A stretch of DNA of 64,000 bases from Methanomicrobium sp. W14 (GTDB lineage: Archaea > Halobacteriota > Methanomicrobia > Methanomicrobiales > Methanomicrobiaceae), in NCBI RefSeq assembly GCF_017875315.1, contig NZ_JAGGMM010000001.1, forward strand, positions 124,001-188,000, given 5' to 3'. This document shows positions 1-9,324 of this stretch, one piece after another. Every line of letters begins with the position of its first letter. Position 1 is the stretch's first letter. The notes beneath the pieces are model-generated. The model searched no databases. It was not told the origin of the DNA and saw only the letters and a list, made by a program, of their open reading frames with translations. The translations under genes were made by a program, and so were the position numbers.

Positions 1-572
1 GAACTTGTCCCAAGCACGAGTGCAGGAAGGATCATGTACGATATGTCTGTCCCGTGCCCGAAACCCGATGCCGGCAGCCAGTGGAGGATAACCGAGAAGA
101 TAACTATCATGAGGTACGCCTGCCAGAAGTTGGGGATCGAAACGCCTATCAGCGCAAAGAAACGGCAGATGGAGTCGACAATCGTGTTGTGCTTCACGGC
201 CGAGAGGATGCCGGCCGGGATCGCAATCGCGAGTGCGATGATCAGCCCGAGAACGGCCAGCGTGAGGGTGTTGCCGAACGCGTTCAGGACCGTCTCGAAT
301 ACCGGCTGCTCGCTCATGTAGGAATAGCCGAAATCGCCAGTGACCGCATTTTTGAGCCAGTTGAAATACTGAACGTATAACGGCTGGTCGAGGCCGTGGG
401 CGATACGGAACGCTTCAACCGCCTCCTCGTTTACGCCTCCGCCTGGGCTTGTCATCATAATCTCCGCCGGGTCTCCCGGTGCGATGTATATCAGCGAGAA
501 GCTCAAAAACGAGATGAACAGGAGCACAGGCACCAGGTAGAGGAGCCTTCTTATGAAGTATTCTTTTAGCAT
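1..572 (-). CDS. ABC transporter permease, DppB/NikB family (3' end cut by window)
   Basis: This is the N-terminal ~190 residues of a binding-protein-dependent transport permease; the family is usually about 310-330 aa, so the rest lies left of the window. Reading from the ATG at 572 gives MLKEYFIRRLLYLVPVLLF, a first membrane helix, then an extracytoplasmic loop with IAPGDPAE and GLDQPLYVQYFNWL. Both are typical of nickel/dipeptide permeases. Further helices follow (LTLAVLGLIIALAIAIPAG and a SIPNFWQAY segment). The start overlaps the stop of the upstream methyltransferase by a few bases, so it is the third gene of a minus-strand operon. The substrate (nickel, nickel complex or peptide) cannot be told from sequence. 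Confidence 0.9.
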   Translation of the reverse strand, partial: MLKEYFIRRLLYLVPVLLFISFLSFSLIYIAPGDPAEIMMTSPGGGVNEEAVEAFRIAHGLDQPLYVQYFNWLKNAVTGDFGYSYMSEQPVFETVLNAFGNTLTLAVLGLIIALAIAIPAGILSAVKHNTIVDSICRFFALIGVSIPNFWQAYLMIVIFSVILHWLPASGFGHGTDISYMILPALVLGTS

Positions 573-1282
573 GTTTTTTTCGCGGATATGATATATGGCG
601 GATGTGGGTATGACGCCGCATAGTCCTTTTGACTGGAATGCTCCCTTAAAAATTTGTCATAATTCGTGAGGCTCTGCCATGAGGCGTCCGGAAAACCATG
701 CTCCGCAACGATCGCTGTCACTTTGTCGGCGGTGTTTCCTTTACAGAGCGGTAGCGCATCTTTGATGTCCTGGTAGCATTCCTCAAAATAGGTCTCCGAA
801 TCCGGTTCGGGCTCTTTGTCAGCCTCGTTGAACCATAAGCCGTCGATCAGGACCAGAGTTCCGCCCGGCGAGAGGATTCTCCGGCACTCTTCAAGGAATT
901 TTTCGGGATGGGGCAGGGTCCACATTAGATATTTGCTTATCACGAGATCGTATGCCCCGTCGTCAAGGGAGAGGTTTTCAGCGTCGCCCTGCATGAATTT
1001 TGCATCGATCCCGAGCTCTTCCGATCTTTTTGCGGCCTTCTTTATCATCTCTTCGGAGAGATCGATTCCTGTTGACGAATGTCCCATCTCCGCAAGGGCG
1101 AGGGCAAGGACGCCGGGGCCTGTCCCGATCTCGGCGACACGGATCGTCTTTCCTTCAGGGATATACTCCGACAGCGTCTTCTTCCAGACCTCCATCTCCT
1201 CTTTGATGAGATCCGAGAACTCCTCGTGATATGTCGTGCTGCGCCAGTTCCAGTAATCTGCGATCTTTTCCTTGCAGTTCAT
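566..1282 (-). CDS. class I SAM-dependent methyltransferase (ABC-transporter-linked)
   Basis: A 238-aa Rossmann-fold methyltransferase. Motif I is EIGTGPG near residues 51-57, the acidic residue binding the SAM ribose is in GIDLSEEM near 74, and motif IV/V regions include WTLPHPEKFLEECRRIL and a PGG turn. The N-terminus (DYWNWRSTTYHEEF) matches the other three transporter-linked methyltransferases in this window, so they form one paralogous family. It overlaps the upstream methyltransferase by 4 bp (ATGA) and the downstream permease by 7 bp, which implies translational coupling. The methyl acceptor is unknown. The constant association with nickel/peptide uptake genes suggests a small ligand or metallophore, but this is inference. 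Confidence 0.9.
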   Translation of the reverse strand: MNCKEKIADYWNWRSTTYHEEFSDLIKEEMEVWKKTLSEYIPEGKTIRVAEIGTGPGVLALALAEMGHSSTGIDLSEEMIKKAAKRSEELGIDAKFMQGDAENLSLDDGAYDLVISKYLMWTLPHPEKFLEECRRILSPGGTLVLIDGLWFNEADKEPEPDSETYFEECYQDIKDALPLCKGNTADKVTAIVAEHGFPDASWQSLTNYDKFLREHSSQKDYAASYPHPPYIISAKKTC

Positions 1283-1971
1283 GATATCTTCACCGATGTA
1301 ACCAGATATGGGGTGGCACAGTATTCACTGGCACTCGTGCAGTCGCATCTTCTCATATACTCCCCGTATTCGGGAAGGTACTTCCACGAGACATCCAAAA
1401 AGCCGTTTGTTCTCATGAGCCCTGAGATCTTTTCCGGGGTGTTGCCATGATAAAGCGGAATGCAGTCCCTGATCTCGTCCGGACAGTCCTCCGAATCCGG
1501 CTCTCCGGGCCTGAACCACTGCCCGTCTATCGAGATAATTCTTCCACCGGGAACAATCACTCTCCTGCATTCGCGGAAAAAGAGGTCATGGTCAGTAAGC
1601 GTCCACAACAGGTGCATGTTTATGATAATATCGAACGAGTTGTCGTCAAAGGGGAGTTTCTCCGCGTCGCCGTGTGAAAAGTCGATTTTAAGGCCGCGTT
1701 TATCAGCCTCCGCACCCGCCCGGCCGAGCATTTCTTCCGAAAGATCAACGGCGGAAACTTTGCAGCCCATTTCCGCAAATGTAAACGCCTGGATGCCGTG
1801 GCCTGTTCCGATATCGAGGACTCGGATATTCTCCGTATCCTCCGGCAGGAACCCGGTCAGGTATCCCTTCATCATGGCGATCTCCTCCCCGATGGAGTCT
1901 CGAAACATCTTCCTGTATTCCGGACTTCTGCCGTTCCAGTAATCATGAACTTTGGTCTTTTTGTCTGTCAT
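1279..1971 (-). CDS. class I SAM-dependent methyltransferase (ABC-transporter-linked)
   Basis: A 230-aa methyltransferase and the first gene of the minus-strand operon that continues into a second methyltransferase and a permease. Motif I is DIGTGHG near residues 53-59, AVDLSEEM supplies the ribose-binding acidic residue, and the shared family segments DYWNGRSPEYR, LLWTLTDHD and GNTPEKI are present. It is clearly a diverged tandem copy of the gene at 566-1282 and overlaps it by 4 bp. Two methyltransferases in one transporter operon could act on different positions of one ligand; this is inferred, and no substrate is identifiable. Confidence 0.9.
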   Translation of the reverse strand: MTDKKTKVHDYWNGRSPEYRKMFRDSIGEEIAMMKGYLTGFLPEDTENIRVLDIGTGHGIQAFTFAEMGCKVSAVDLSEEMLGRAGAEADKRGLKIDFSHGDAEKLPFDDNSFDIIINMHLLWTLTDHDLFFRECRRVIVPGGRIISIDGQWFRPGEPDSEDCPDEIRDCIPLYHGNTPEKISGLMRTNGFLDVSWKYLPEYGEYMRRCDCTSASEYCATPYLVTSVKIS

Positions 1972-2205
1972 TTTGCACGGGTTCCTTTTGAATATTGATT
2001 GTCAGGGAATTATTCGCATTACAGCGTTGCTTCCTTCATGTGGGTGCCCTTTCGGTGTCTATCGGTAATACGAATCTCCAGGTATTCGGATTTATGAATA
2101 ATATGTTTGCGTATTGATATATTATGTCTTATCTGGGTTAAAAGTAATACTATTTTTTAGTAGAAGAAGTAAAATATTTCATACTGGTTCTGGTGATTGA
2201 TTTAT

Positions 2206-3786
2206 ATGAAAGAAGGATATTCTAAACGTTTTTTGTGTTTGAGTCTGTTTCTGTCTGCTTTTATAATCGTGGCACTGCTATGTGCCGGGTGCACAGGCAA
2301 TTCAAATGGCGGCAGGGATGAAAAAGTTCTTCGTGTCGTCTCGTATATCGGCCCGGACACGAGCGGAAGTCTTGATCCTGCCCTGAAATGGGAGGGCTGG
2401 TATGTCCGCCAGGCCGGATTGTATGAATCGCTGTTTTATTTTGACACCGACATGAATCTTCAGCCCGAGCTTGCAACAGGCTACAGGCAGTTGAGCGATA
2501 CCGAATGGGAGGTTACGCTCCGCGACGATGTATACTTCCATGATGGGACGAAGATGGATGCCGATGCGGTTGTCTATTCCATAAACCGAGTTCTTGACCC
2601 GTCGAACAGCAGGTCCGAGGAATATTCTTTTGTCGACAACATCAGGAAGACGGACGACTATACGATTGTAATAACGACGAAAGAGCCTTATGCACCAGCC
2701 GTATACCCGTTCGCAGATCCGGTGATGTCGATCGTGAGTCCTTCGGCTGAAAACCTCGAGAAGGAACCCGTGGGTACAGGGCCGTATAAGTTTGTGTCAT
2801 TTGAACCCGGTTCGTCGATGGATCTCGTAGCAAACGAGAACTACCGGGGCGGCAGGCCTAATCTCGATAAGGTGAAAATGATCTACAATACCGACCCGGC
2901 CACGCGTTCGCTTATGATTCTCTCGGGAGACGTGGATATTTCCTGGAATTTCCTTGCCAGCGATTACGTGGCGTTGAATGCCGATCCGGATATCCAGAAC
3001 ATATCACCCAAAGTAGGAACCCGTACAGAGTTTCTGTTCGTAAACGGCAACAAAAAGCCGTTTGATGACTTCCGTGTCCGCCAGGCGATTTCGTATGCTC
3101 TCGACCGCAGGGAGATCGCGGATACGGCGCTGGAGGGAATCGGCGGCGTTCCCGCAACAGGCATTTTTTCATCCGTCATCCCGTGGAGCGCTTATGATGA
3201 ACTGCCATCCTATGACAACGATACGGAGAAAGCTCTCAAATTGTTTGCAGAGGCAGGAATAACACAGGGAGGAGACGGCAAACTGTATTACAACGGCGAA
3301 CCATTCAGTATTGAAATCGCTACCAGTACAAAGGGTCCGACTTTCGTTCCGGTTTCGGAAGTCGCAGCCGCACAGCTGGAAAAGATCGGAATAACGACCT
3401 CCGTCAATGTAATGGATTATAGTGCTCTTGCATCGGAATGCAGGAACGGAAATTACGATCTCTCTACTGTGGCATGGGTTACAGCACCTGAGGGAGATCC
3501 TGACTATTTCCTCTCGCTCCAGTACCTCTCTACAGGCTCATATGCGGCATGGACCGGGTATTCCAACCCTGAGGTCGACGATATGATTGTTGAAGCACGC
3601 ACTATCTTCGACAAGGATGAAAGATATGCGGTTTATAATGAGATTCAGCGGATTGTCCAGGACGATATGCCACTGATTCCCCTGGCGTATATCACCAACA
3701 ATTTTGCTTTGAAAAATAATGTAAAAGGATTTGAGATCTATCCCAACGAGCTGACTGTAATTACATCCGAAATCGACCTGACCTGA
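2206..3786 (+). CDS. nickel/peptide-type ABC transporter substrate-binding lipoprotein
   Basis: A 526-aa SBP_bac_5 family protein. The N-terminus has a basic stretch, a hydrophobic core and a lipobox LCAGC with Cys29, so the mature protein should be anchored outside the cell membrane. Family landmarks are WEVTLRDDVYFHDGTKMDAD, GTGPYKF and FDDFRVRQAISYALDR. The start is ATG 2206, with GGTGAT at 2192-2197; a TTG nine bases upstream would also be in frame but has no such site. It faces away from the permease operon on its left and is followed 61 bp later by a methyltransferase. It is strongly similar by eye to the binding protein at 4677-6248. Ligand is unproven; nickel or a nickel chelate is plausible in a methanogen. 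Confidence 0.9.
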   Translation: MKEGYSKRFLCLSLFLSAFIIVALLCAGCTGNSNGGRDEKVLRVVSYIGPDTSGSLDPALKWEGWYVRQAGLYESLFYFDTDMNLQPELATGYRQLSDTEWEVTLRDDVYFHDGTKMDADAVVYSINRVLDPSNSRSEEYSFVDNIRKTDDYTIVITTKEPYAPAVYPFADPVMSIVSPSAENLEKEPVGTGPYKFVSFEPGSSMDLVANENYRGGRPNLDKVKMIYNTDPATRSLMILSGDVDISWNFLASDYVALNADPDIQNISPKVGTRTEFLFVNGNKKPFDDFRVRQAISYALDRREIADTALEGIGGVPATGIFSSVIPWSAYDELPSYDNDTEKALKLFAEAGITQGGDGKLYYNGEPFSIEIATSTKGPTFVPVSEVAAAQLEKIGITTSVNVMDYSALASECRNGNYDLSTVAWVTAPEGDPDYFLSLQYLSTGSYAAWTGYSNPEVDDMIVEARTIFDKDERYAVYNEIQRIVQDDMPLIPLAYITNNFALKNNVKGFEIYPNELTVITSEIDLT

Positions 3787-3847
3787 CTGCGGGTGAAGGA
3801 TGAATAATCCCGTCCTGCAAATTTCAGAAAACAACCGGGGACAAAAA

Positions 3848-4561
3848 ATGGAGAAAGACAAAATAATGGAATACTGGGACCACAGGAGTTCCGAGTATCA
3901 CAGGGAATATGCTGACAAGATGGATGAGGAGATGGAGATCTGGAGATCGATCTTTTCGGGGATACTGCCAGGGGGAGAGAGGATTCGTGCCGTGGAGGTG
4001 GGAACCGGTCCGGGCATACTTGCCATATCCCTTGCATCCATGGGCCACAATGTAACCGGTGTGGATCTTTCGGAAAAAATGCTCGAGAGAGCGGCTGAAA
4101 ACGCCCGGGCGAAGAAAGTGGACATCCTCCTGAAGAAGGGTGATGCAGAGAATATACCCCTTGATGACGGGAAGTACGATTTAATCCTGAGCAAGTACCT
4201 GCTATGGACCCTCCCCGATCCGGACAGATATATGAACGAGTGCAACAGGCTGCTGAAGAGCGGCGGCCTTATGGTGATAATAGACGGCTCGTGGTTCCAG
4301 AACCGGGACGGGACGGATAAGAAGAGCAGGCACACAAGGTTTGATGAGTTTTACGGCGATATCAAACCGAATCTGCCGATGGCAAAGCACAATACGCCGG
4401 AGAGGATAAAGGTTCTCGCCGAATCTCACGGCTTCGGTGAGGTGTCATGGTCTTTTCTCGACGATTATGATGCGTTCCTCGAACGAAACGATCCCGAGGG
4501 CCACGCCGCCGGGTATATCCAGCCCCCTCACATGGTCGTGGCGAAGAAGACGGAAGCGTGA
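3848..4561 (+). CDS. class I SAM-dependent methyltransferase (ABC-transporter-linked)
   Basis: A 237-aa member of the same methyltransferase family as 566-1282, with EVGTGPG (about residues 50-56), GVDLSEKM, WTLPDPDRYMNEC and GGLMVIIDGSWF. An in-frame ATG exists at 3800. The start at 3848 is preferred because MEKDKIMEYWDHRS aligns with the N-termini of the paralogues, and GGGG lies upstream at 3837-3840. It follows the binding-protein gene in the same direction and ends in a convergent T-rich gap before the second binding protein. The target is unknown; the position between two binding proteins again ties this family to ABC uptake. Confidence 0.9.
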   Translation: MEKDKIMEYWDHRSSEYHREYADKMDEEMEIWRSIFSGILPGGERIRAVEVGTGPGILAISLASMGHNVTGVDLSEKMLERAAENARAKKVDILLKKGDAENIPLDDGKYDLILSKYLLWTLPDPDRYMNECNRLLKSGGLMVIIDGSWFQNRDGTDKKSRHTRFDEFYGDIKPNLPMAKHNTPERIKVLAESHGFGEVSWSFLDDYDAFLERNDPEGHAAGYIQPPHMVVAKKTEA

Positions 4562-4676
4562 CTACCCGCTGAATATAAAAAATATTTAAACACTTTTTTA
4601 AAATTTCACTTTGTCATCATTTTTCAGGATTCAAAAAAAGCAGGGTTATAAGGGTCGGCCTGCAGGCCCGGTTCCG

Positions 4677-6248
4677 TTATACAGCCGCAATATCCTTCGT
4701 CACGAACGTGTAGTCGTTCGGGTAGATCTGGAATCCGGTTACATCCGACCTGGTCGCGTCGTTTTCGACTGCATAGAAGACGAAGATCATCGGTGCGTCC
4801 TCCATGACCCGGACCTGAACGTCGTCATATAATTCGGCTCTTTTGTCCTCGTCGAATGTTGCACGTGCCTCGAGAATCCACTCGTCTACCTGCGGGTTGG
4901 AGTAGTTGAGCCATGTCGATGCGTAAGTTCCGGTCGAAAGGCAGTGGCCCGAGAGGAAGTAGTCCGGGTCGCCGGTTGGGGCAGTATTCCATGTGTAGAG
5001 TGCCATATCGTAATCGCCCGACTTGACGTCGGCCTTGATTGCACTTGAATCGGCAATTTTTGTAACCACATCAATTCCGATCTTCTCCCACTGTGCCGCT
5101 ATGACTTCGAGAGTCGCCGGAAGTGCCGCACGGTTGGGATATGTCTGGATCTCGACTGAGAAGGGTTCGCCGTTATAGTAGAGTTTTCCGTCTACGCCCT
5201 GCGTTATTCCTGCTTCTGCAAAGAGTTGGAGGGCCTTTTCCGGATTGTAATCATACTGTTCGACCATGTCGTTGGCATTCCAGGGCATGGTGTTCGTGAA
5301 CATCGCCTCCGCCGGGCTTCCCGCTACACCTTCAAGTGCGGTGTCCACGATCTCCTGCCGGTCGGTGGCATAATAGAACGCCTGGCGGACCCTTGCATCG
5401 TCGAACGGAGCCTTGTGGCCGTTTATATAGATGAAGTAGGCACGAAGTGTCTCCTTGGAAAATACATCCGTGTCGGGGGACGACTCGAGGGCGGCATATT
5501 CGCTCGGGAGGATGTCCTTTGCGATATCGGCATCGCCAGATTTGAGCATGAGGGTTCTTGTCGCCGCATCCGAGTTGTAGGACATGTAGAGGTTTTTGTT
5601 AAGCACATCCCCCTTCCAGTAGTTTTCGTTTGCCACCAGGTCTATGGATGCCCCGGGTTCGTACGAGACGAACGCGTAGGGTCCGGTTCCGTCGGGCTGC
5701 GTGTCGACGTCAGCGATGTTCGGGCTGACGATCGACATTATCGGATCGATAAGTGAGGCGATGAGCGGTGCATAGGGCTCGGTAGTTTCGATCTCGATCG
5801 TATAGTCGCCGGTTTTTCTGATCTCTTTGATGAAGTCATACTCGTACGACCTGTCGTTCGACGGATCGAGGACCCTGTTGAGCGAGAAGATTACTGCGTC
5901 GGCGTCCATCTTCGTCCCGTCGTGGAAGTATACGTCGTCGCGGAGCGTGATCTCCCAGACAGTATCGTTGACATGCGTGTAGCCTGTCGCAAGTTCGGGC
6001 TTGATCTCCATGTTTTCGTCGCCGTAGAAGAGTGTTTCATAAATGCCGGCCTGTTTTACGTACCAGCCTTCCCAACCGTTTGCGGGATCGAGGCTTCCTC
6101 CGGTATCAGGCCCGAAGTTCATGACGATCGAAAGGGAGGACTTGTTATCCCCGCCGGACTGCGTACATCCTGCCGAAAGCAAAAATGCGGATAATACCAG
6201 TATCGATGCGAATAGTATTCGTTTGTTTGGGTTCAGACGTTTAATCAT
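4677..6248 (-). CDS. nickel/peptide-type ABC transporter substrate-binding lipoprotein
   Basis: A 523-aa SBP_bac_5 protein, paralogous to 2206-3786. They share near-identical runs such as LRDDVYFHDGTKMDADAV and a GSLDPA.GWEGWYV block. A lipoprotein signal ends in LLSAGC (Cys28). ATG 6248 is chosen because it gives a compact signal peptide; ATG 6260, four codons upstream, is equally in frame. It has no permease or ATPase beside it, so it probably feeds a system encoded elsewhere, perhaps the one entering the window from the left. It lies convergent to the methyltransferase at 3848-4561. Ligand is not determinable. Confidence 0.88.
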   Translation of the reverse strand: MIKRLNPNKRILFASILVLSAFLLSAGCTQSGGDNKSSLSIVMNFGPDTGGSLDPANGWEGWYVKQAGIYETLFYGDENMEIKPELATGYTHVNDTVWEITLRDDVYFHDGTKMDADAVIFSLNRVLDPSNDRSYEYDFIKEIRKTGDYTIEIETTEPYAPLIASLIDPIMSIVSPNIADVDTQPDGTGPYAFVSYEPGASIDLVANENYWKGDVLNKNLYMSYNSDAATRTLMLKSGDADIAKDILPSEYAALESSPDTDVFSKETLRAYFIYINGHKAPFDDARVRQAFYYATDRQEIVDTALEGVAGSPAEAMFTNTMPWNANDMVEQYDYNPEKALQLFAEAGITQGVDGKLYYNGEPFSVEIQTYPNRAALPATLEVIAAQWEKIGIDVVTKIADSSAIKADVKSGDYDMALYTWNTAPTGDPDYFLSGHCLSTGTYASTWLNYSNPQVDEWILEARATFDEDKRAELYDDVQVRVMEDAPMIFVFYAVENDATRSDVTGFQIYPNDYTFVTKDIAAV

Positions 6249-6381
6249 AAAAATGCCCATCAGTTAGTAGATAATTATTAATGAGTAATATTGTTTAAAT
6301 TATGTTTTTTGCTTTATCGGAATTTTTAGATGTAATGAAAAAAAGAATTATTAATTTTAAGGCGGGGCTTTTAAGGCTCTT

Positions 6382-7022
6382 TTATATATTCTCCCCGGCC
6401 GCATCATCGCGGCTGTTCAAAAACACAATCCCGAGCAGGAGGAAAACCCCTGTTGAGACTCCTGCATAACCGGTGATACCGATATTCCTAAGATTCATAT
6501 CTGAAAGAGCGACGCCGATGAATCCTGCCAGGCTCAGTATTCCGCTGATTATCATGAGGGCCCGGGTTGCATTCTCAAGTCTGCCTTTACTGAAAACAAA
6601 CGAGGCACAGAGCATTGAGAGAGCGGAAAAGAGGTCCCATGCGAGGATGTCCAGTGCATAGGTGACCGAAGGCCACACGAAGGAGAAGAACTGCGAAGCC
6701 CAGGGAAACCCGTCAGCGACAAGCGACCTGCTTACCGTGAGAATCACGAAATGGACGCTGCAGGTAATTGCTGCCATTATACTCATGAACACAACTGCCG
6801 AAAGGCTGTATATCCTGTTTTTTGGGAGGATTTGTAATGTACAAAGACCATGACGAAGACCATTAAAGGTGCAATCACAACTATCAGCAGTTCAAGGACT
6901 GTAAAGTACGGGTCCCCGATTGGGTCTCCAGGAGACTTGAGAGACAGAAACCCAAGGATTAGCGTAAAAAGATATGCTGTCAGGAGTAAACAGACGAAAA
7001 ATGCTGCAGCACTTCCAAACAT
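6382..7022 (-). pseudogene. multi-span membrane protein gene broken by a frameshift
   Basis: Two abutting minus-strand frames read as one protein. The first (7022 to 6783) begins MFGSAAAFFVCLLLTAYLF and has two membrane segments. The second frame carries on with KNRIYSLSAVVFMSIMAAI and further hydrophobic segments down to 6382. Restoring one base in the A6 run (T6 on the plus strand, 6818-6823) joins them into a continuous protein of about 213 aa with roughly six membrane helices. Either the gene is inactivated or the assembled sequence has a homopolymer error. The family was not recognised. The reading frame begins within a few bases of the equally damaged divergent gene, leaving no room for normal promoters. 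Confidence 0.6.
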
Positions 7023-7045
7023 CCTCTGTTTTTGTGTAAATTCTT

Positions 7046-8310
7046 ATTATCATTGCTGTTCCTATTGCCGGTTATGCTCTGGTATATGATTCAAATGCAG
7101 ATCCGCAGACAACTACAGATGTTCTTTTAAAACAGGAAAACGGAACATACCTGGAGGTTATCCATGTTGTTGTCGGTGGAGGGTCGGAAGAGGAAATCGG
7201 TTATGAACTGGGAAATATCGGTATCAGTGAATTCGATTCATTCCTGATGCCATTTGATGATCCTTCATACGGAGAGGAAAAAGAAGAGTACATCAAAAAT
7301 TATGACAGTGTTTTGTACGAACGTCTGCGGGGGTAAAGCGGGCATATCAGCTTAGTGAAGACAATTATAGTTATGATGCCAGTTTCCCGATATACGTAAC
7401 ACTTTATTCTTCGTGTTCCGCTCTTTATTTCCCTCCTTCCTCAACGCAGGACGGTCATGCAATTGTAGGCAGGAATATGGAATGGGATTATAACCCCGGT
7501 TTAGATCCATTTACCGGTATTGATGATGGAAACTTCGAAGATACAATCGTCGAAGAAATGGGGACACTTGTACATGTTGTAGAGATATATCCTGACGAAG
7601 GATATGCCACTCTGGTATTGGGGACAATGGACCTCCTCAACGGTGTCGTTGACGGAATAAATGAAAAAGGACTTTACGTTGCGACTCTTCAGGACGGAGA
7701 TACTTATAATGATCCTTTTTCTGACCTTGCCGGGTCGACGAGTACAGGACTGAATTTTATGCAGGTGCTTAGATCAGTCCTTGAGCATTGTGCAACGGTT
7801 TATGAGGCAAAACAGAAGTTGTCAGAGACAGAGATTTTTATTCCTTATATGGGTCAGCACTTTCTTATATGCGACGATTCAGGAGACGCGACAATCGTAG
7901 AGTTTGATAACGAAACACGTGAGATGATTTTTATTGATTACCGGGACACTCCGGTTCCTCTAACCAACTATGCCGTTCACCTCAGCCCTGACGTCAGCGT
8001 GTGCGAACCGGAAAATCCCGATGACCCGCATGACGATTACCTGAGAAGTGCAAAACTTCACGACTATATTTCCGGTCATGAAGGTGAGTTCACGGAAGAC
8101 GATGCCTGGGGGGAAATGAAGGAAGTCGAGGCAAATGTTGATGCAGGTAACGAAACTGTTGACAGGCTTTTGTGGAGGGTTTTAACAGACCTTACCAACA
8201 GGACAATGACTGTTAAATTTTTCATGAAAGACGGCCCGATAAATAACCAGACGCTTAAAACCCGTGACCTTGTTCTTTCAAAGCCTTTTACCTTCAGTCT
8301 GGAAAGATAA
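7046..8310 (+). pseudogene. C45-family (acyl-CoA:6-APA acyltransferase-like) Ntn hydrolase, frameshifted and lacking a start
   Basis: The intact downstream frame (from about 7477) is a long C45/linear-amide-hydrolase C-terminal part. Upstream, a second frame from about 7046 encodes a signal-like hydrophobic stretch (ILIIIAVPIAGYALVYDSN) and the family N-terminus (TYLEVIHVVVGG...EIGYELGNIG) and stops at TAA 7334. Adding one G to the G5 run at 7329-7333 joins both and restores YSSCSALYFPPS, whose Cys is the expected autocatalytic nucleophile, followed by GHAIVGRNMEWD. There is also no ATG, GTG or TTG before the hydrophobic stretch, because an in-frame TAA sits just upstream. So at least one lesion is real unless several sequencing errors coincide. 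Downstream-only translation would lack the nucleophile. Confidence 0.65.
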
Positions 8311-8592
8311 GAGAGGAGTGTTTTGTACAGATGAGACAGGACAAAATCCCTGTTTTTTTAATTTTAACCGGTACCTGATGTAAATTCAGATAATTGATCA
8401 AAAAAGCGGATTAATTATTTTTTGGCAGTTCCTTTGCAAAATAATGATAATTATACCCTGTGTAAATTTTTTCAGAAATAAATCAGGAGTCAGGAGTTAA
8501 TTAGTCTGATTGTCCGGGGAATTCAGAGTCCGTTCCCAAAATCATAGAGTCTGGAATTTCAGGATTTCTCGACCTGAAAAAAAGAGTGGAAA

Positions 8593-9324
8593 TTATAGGG
8601 TAAATTTTTCAGAGAACTTGTCTGAATAATCTTTGAACTCTTCTCTTCTCATCTCTTTAAAGGTCCCCTTATCAAGAACAGCGATTCTGTCACACATAAT
8701 CATCATGACCTCAGGGTCGTGCGAGATGAAAATGCAGGCAGTTTTATTCTCCTTCTGCAGCGATTTCATAAGGTTTAACACCTGTGCCTGGACCGACATG
8801 TCAAGCATCGAAGTGGGCTCGTCGGCAATTATAAGTTTTGGTGAGAGCGAGTATATTTTGACCATCATTGCACGCTGTATCTCTCCGCCGGAAAGCTGAG
8901 CGGGATAGCTGTAGAACTGCTCAGGCCTTAGTGCAACGGCTTTTATCAGGGGCTGAAGATTTTGAAAAACTTCTTTTTTCTCTTTTTTGAAATGGTAGCA
9001 TACCGGTTCCGTGACGCTGTCGATTACTCTCATCTTCGGGTCGAAAGACATCTCCGGGTGCTGAAAGATCATCTGCATAAGAGTCCTTTCAGGACCATAT
9101 TCCTTTTTGGAAAGGGTTTTCAGGTTCTTTCCGTTGAATTCCACCTCGCCCCTGTAATGCATGTCCAGACCTATGATGCACCTTCCCAGAGTTGATTTGC
9201 CTGACCCGCTCATCCCGAATATGCCGAGCGTCTCGCCGCTGTCAAGTGTAAAATTTACGTCGCGGAATATATCCCCGTGTCCGAATGTTTTGAAAAGGTT
9301 TTTTACTCTGAGAACCTGTGGCAT
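8593..9324 (-). CDS. ABC transporter ATP-binding protein, DppF/NikE type
   Basis: A 243-aa ATPase and the last gene of the six-gene uptake operon. Walker A is GMSGSGKS, the signature LSGGEIQRAM, and Walker B LIIADEP followed by TSMLD. It is short and lacks the C-terminal extension found in the partner ATPase, as expected for the NikE/DppF half of a heterodimeric nucleotide-binding pair. It overlaps the upstream ATPase gene by 22 bp. It powers import through the two permeases of the operon; ligand unproven. Confidence 0.93.
   Translation of the reverse strand: MPQVLRVKNLFKTFGHGDIFRDVNFTLDSGETLGIFGMSGSGKSTLGRCIIGLDMHYRGEVEFNGKNLKTLSKKEYGPERTLMQMIFQHPEMSFDPKMRVIDSVTEPVCYHFKKEKKEVFQNLQPLIKAVALRPEQFYSYPAQLSGGEIQRAMMVKIYSLSPKLIIADEPTSMLDMSVQAQVLNLMKSLQKENKTACIFISHDPEVMMIMCDRIAVLDKGTFKEMRREEFKDYSDKFSEKFTL

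Noticed and set aside
2144-2151. GTAATACT octamer also found upstream of the third binding protein (14620-14627) and near-matched at 6284-6291
   Set aside because: The distances to the start codons (about 55, 110 and 40 bp) are inconsistent and AT-rich octamers recur by chance; not enough for a nickel-regulator site.
5226-5756. A 176-codon plus-strand frame inside the second binding-protein gene
   Set aside because: Antisense of a clearly conserved SBP_bac_5 gene; the long frame follows from high G+C codon use.
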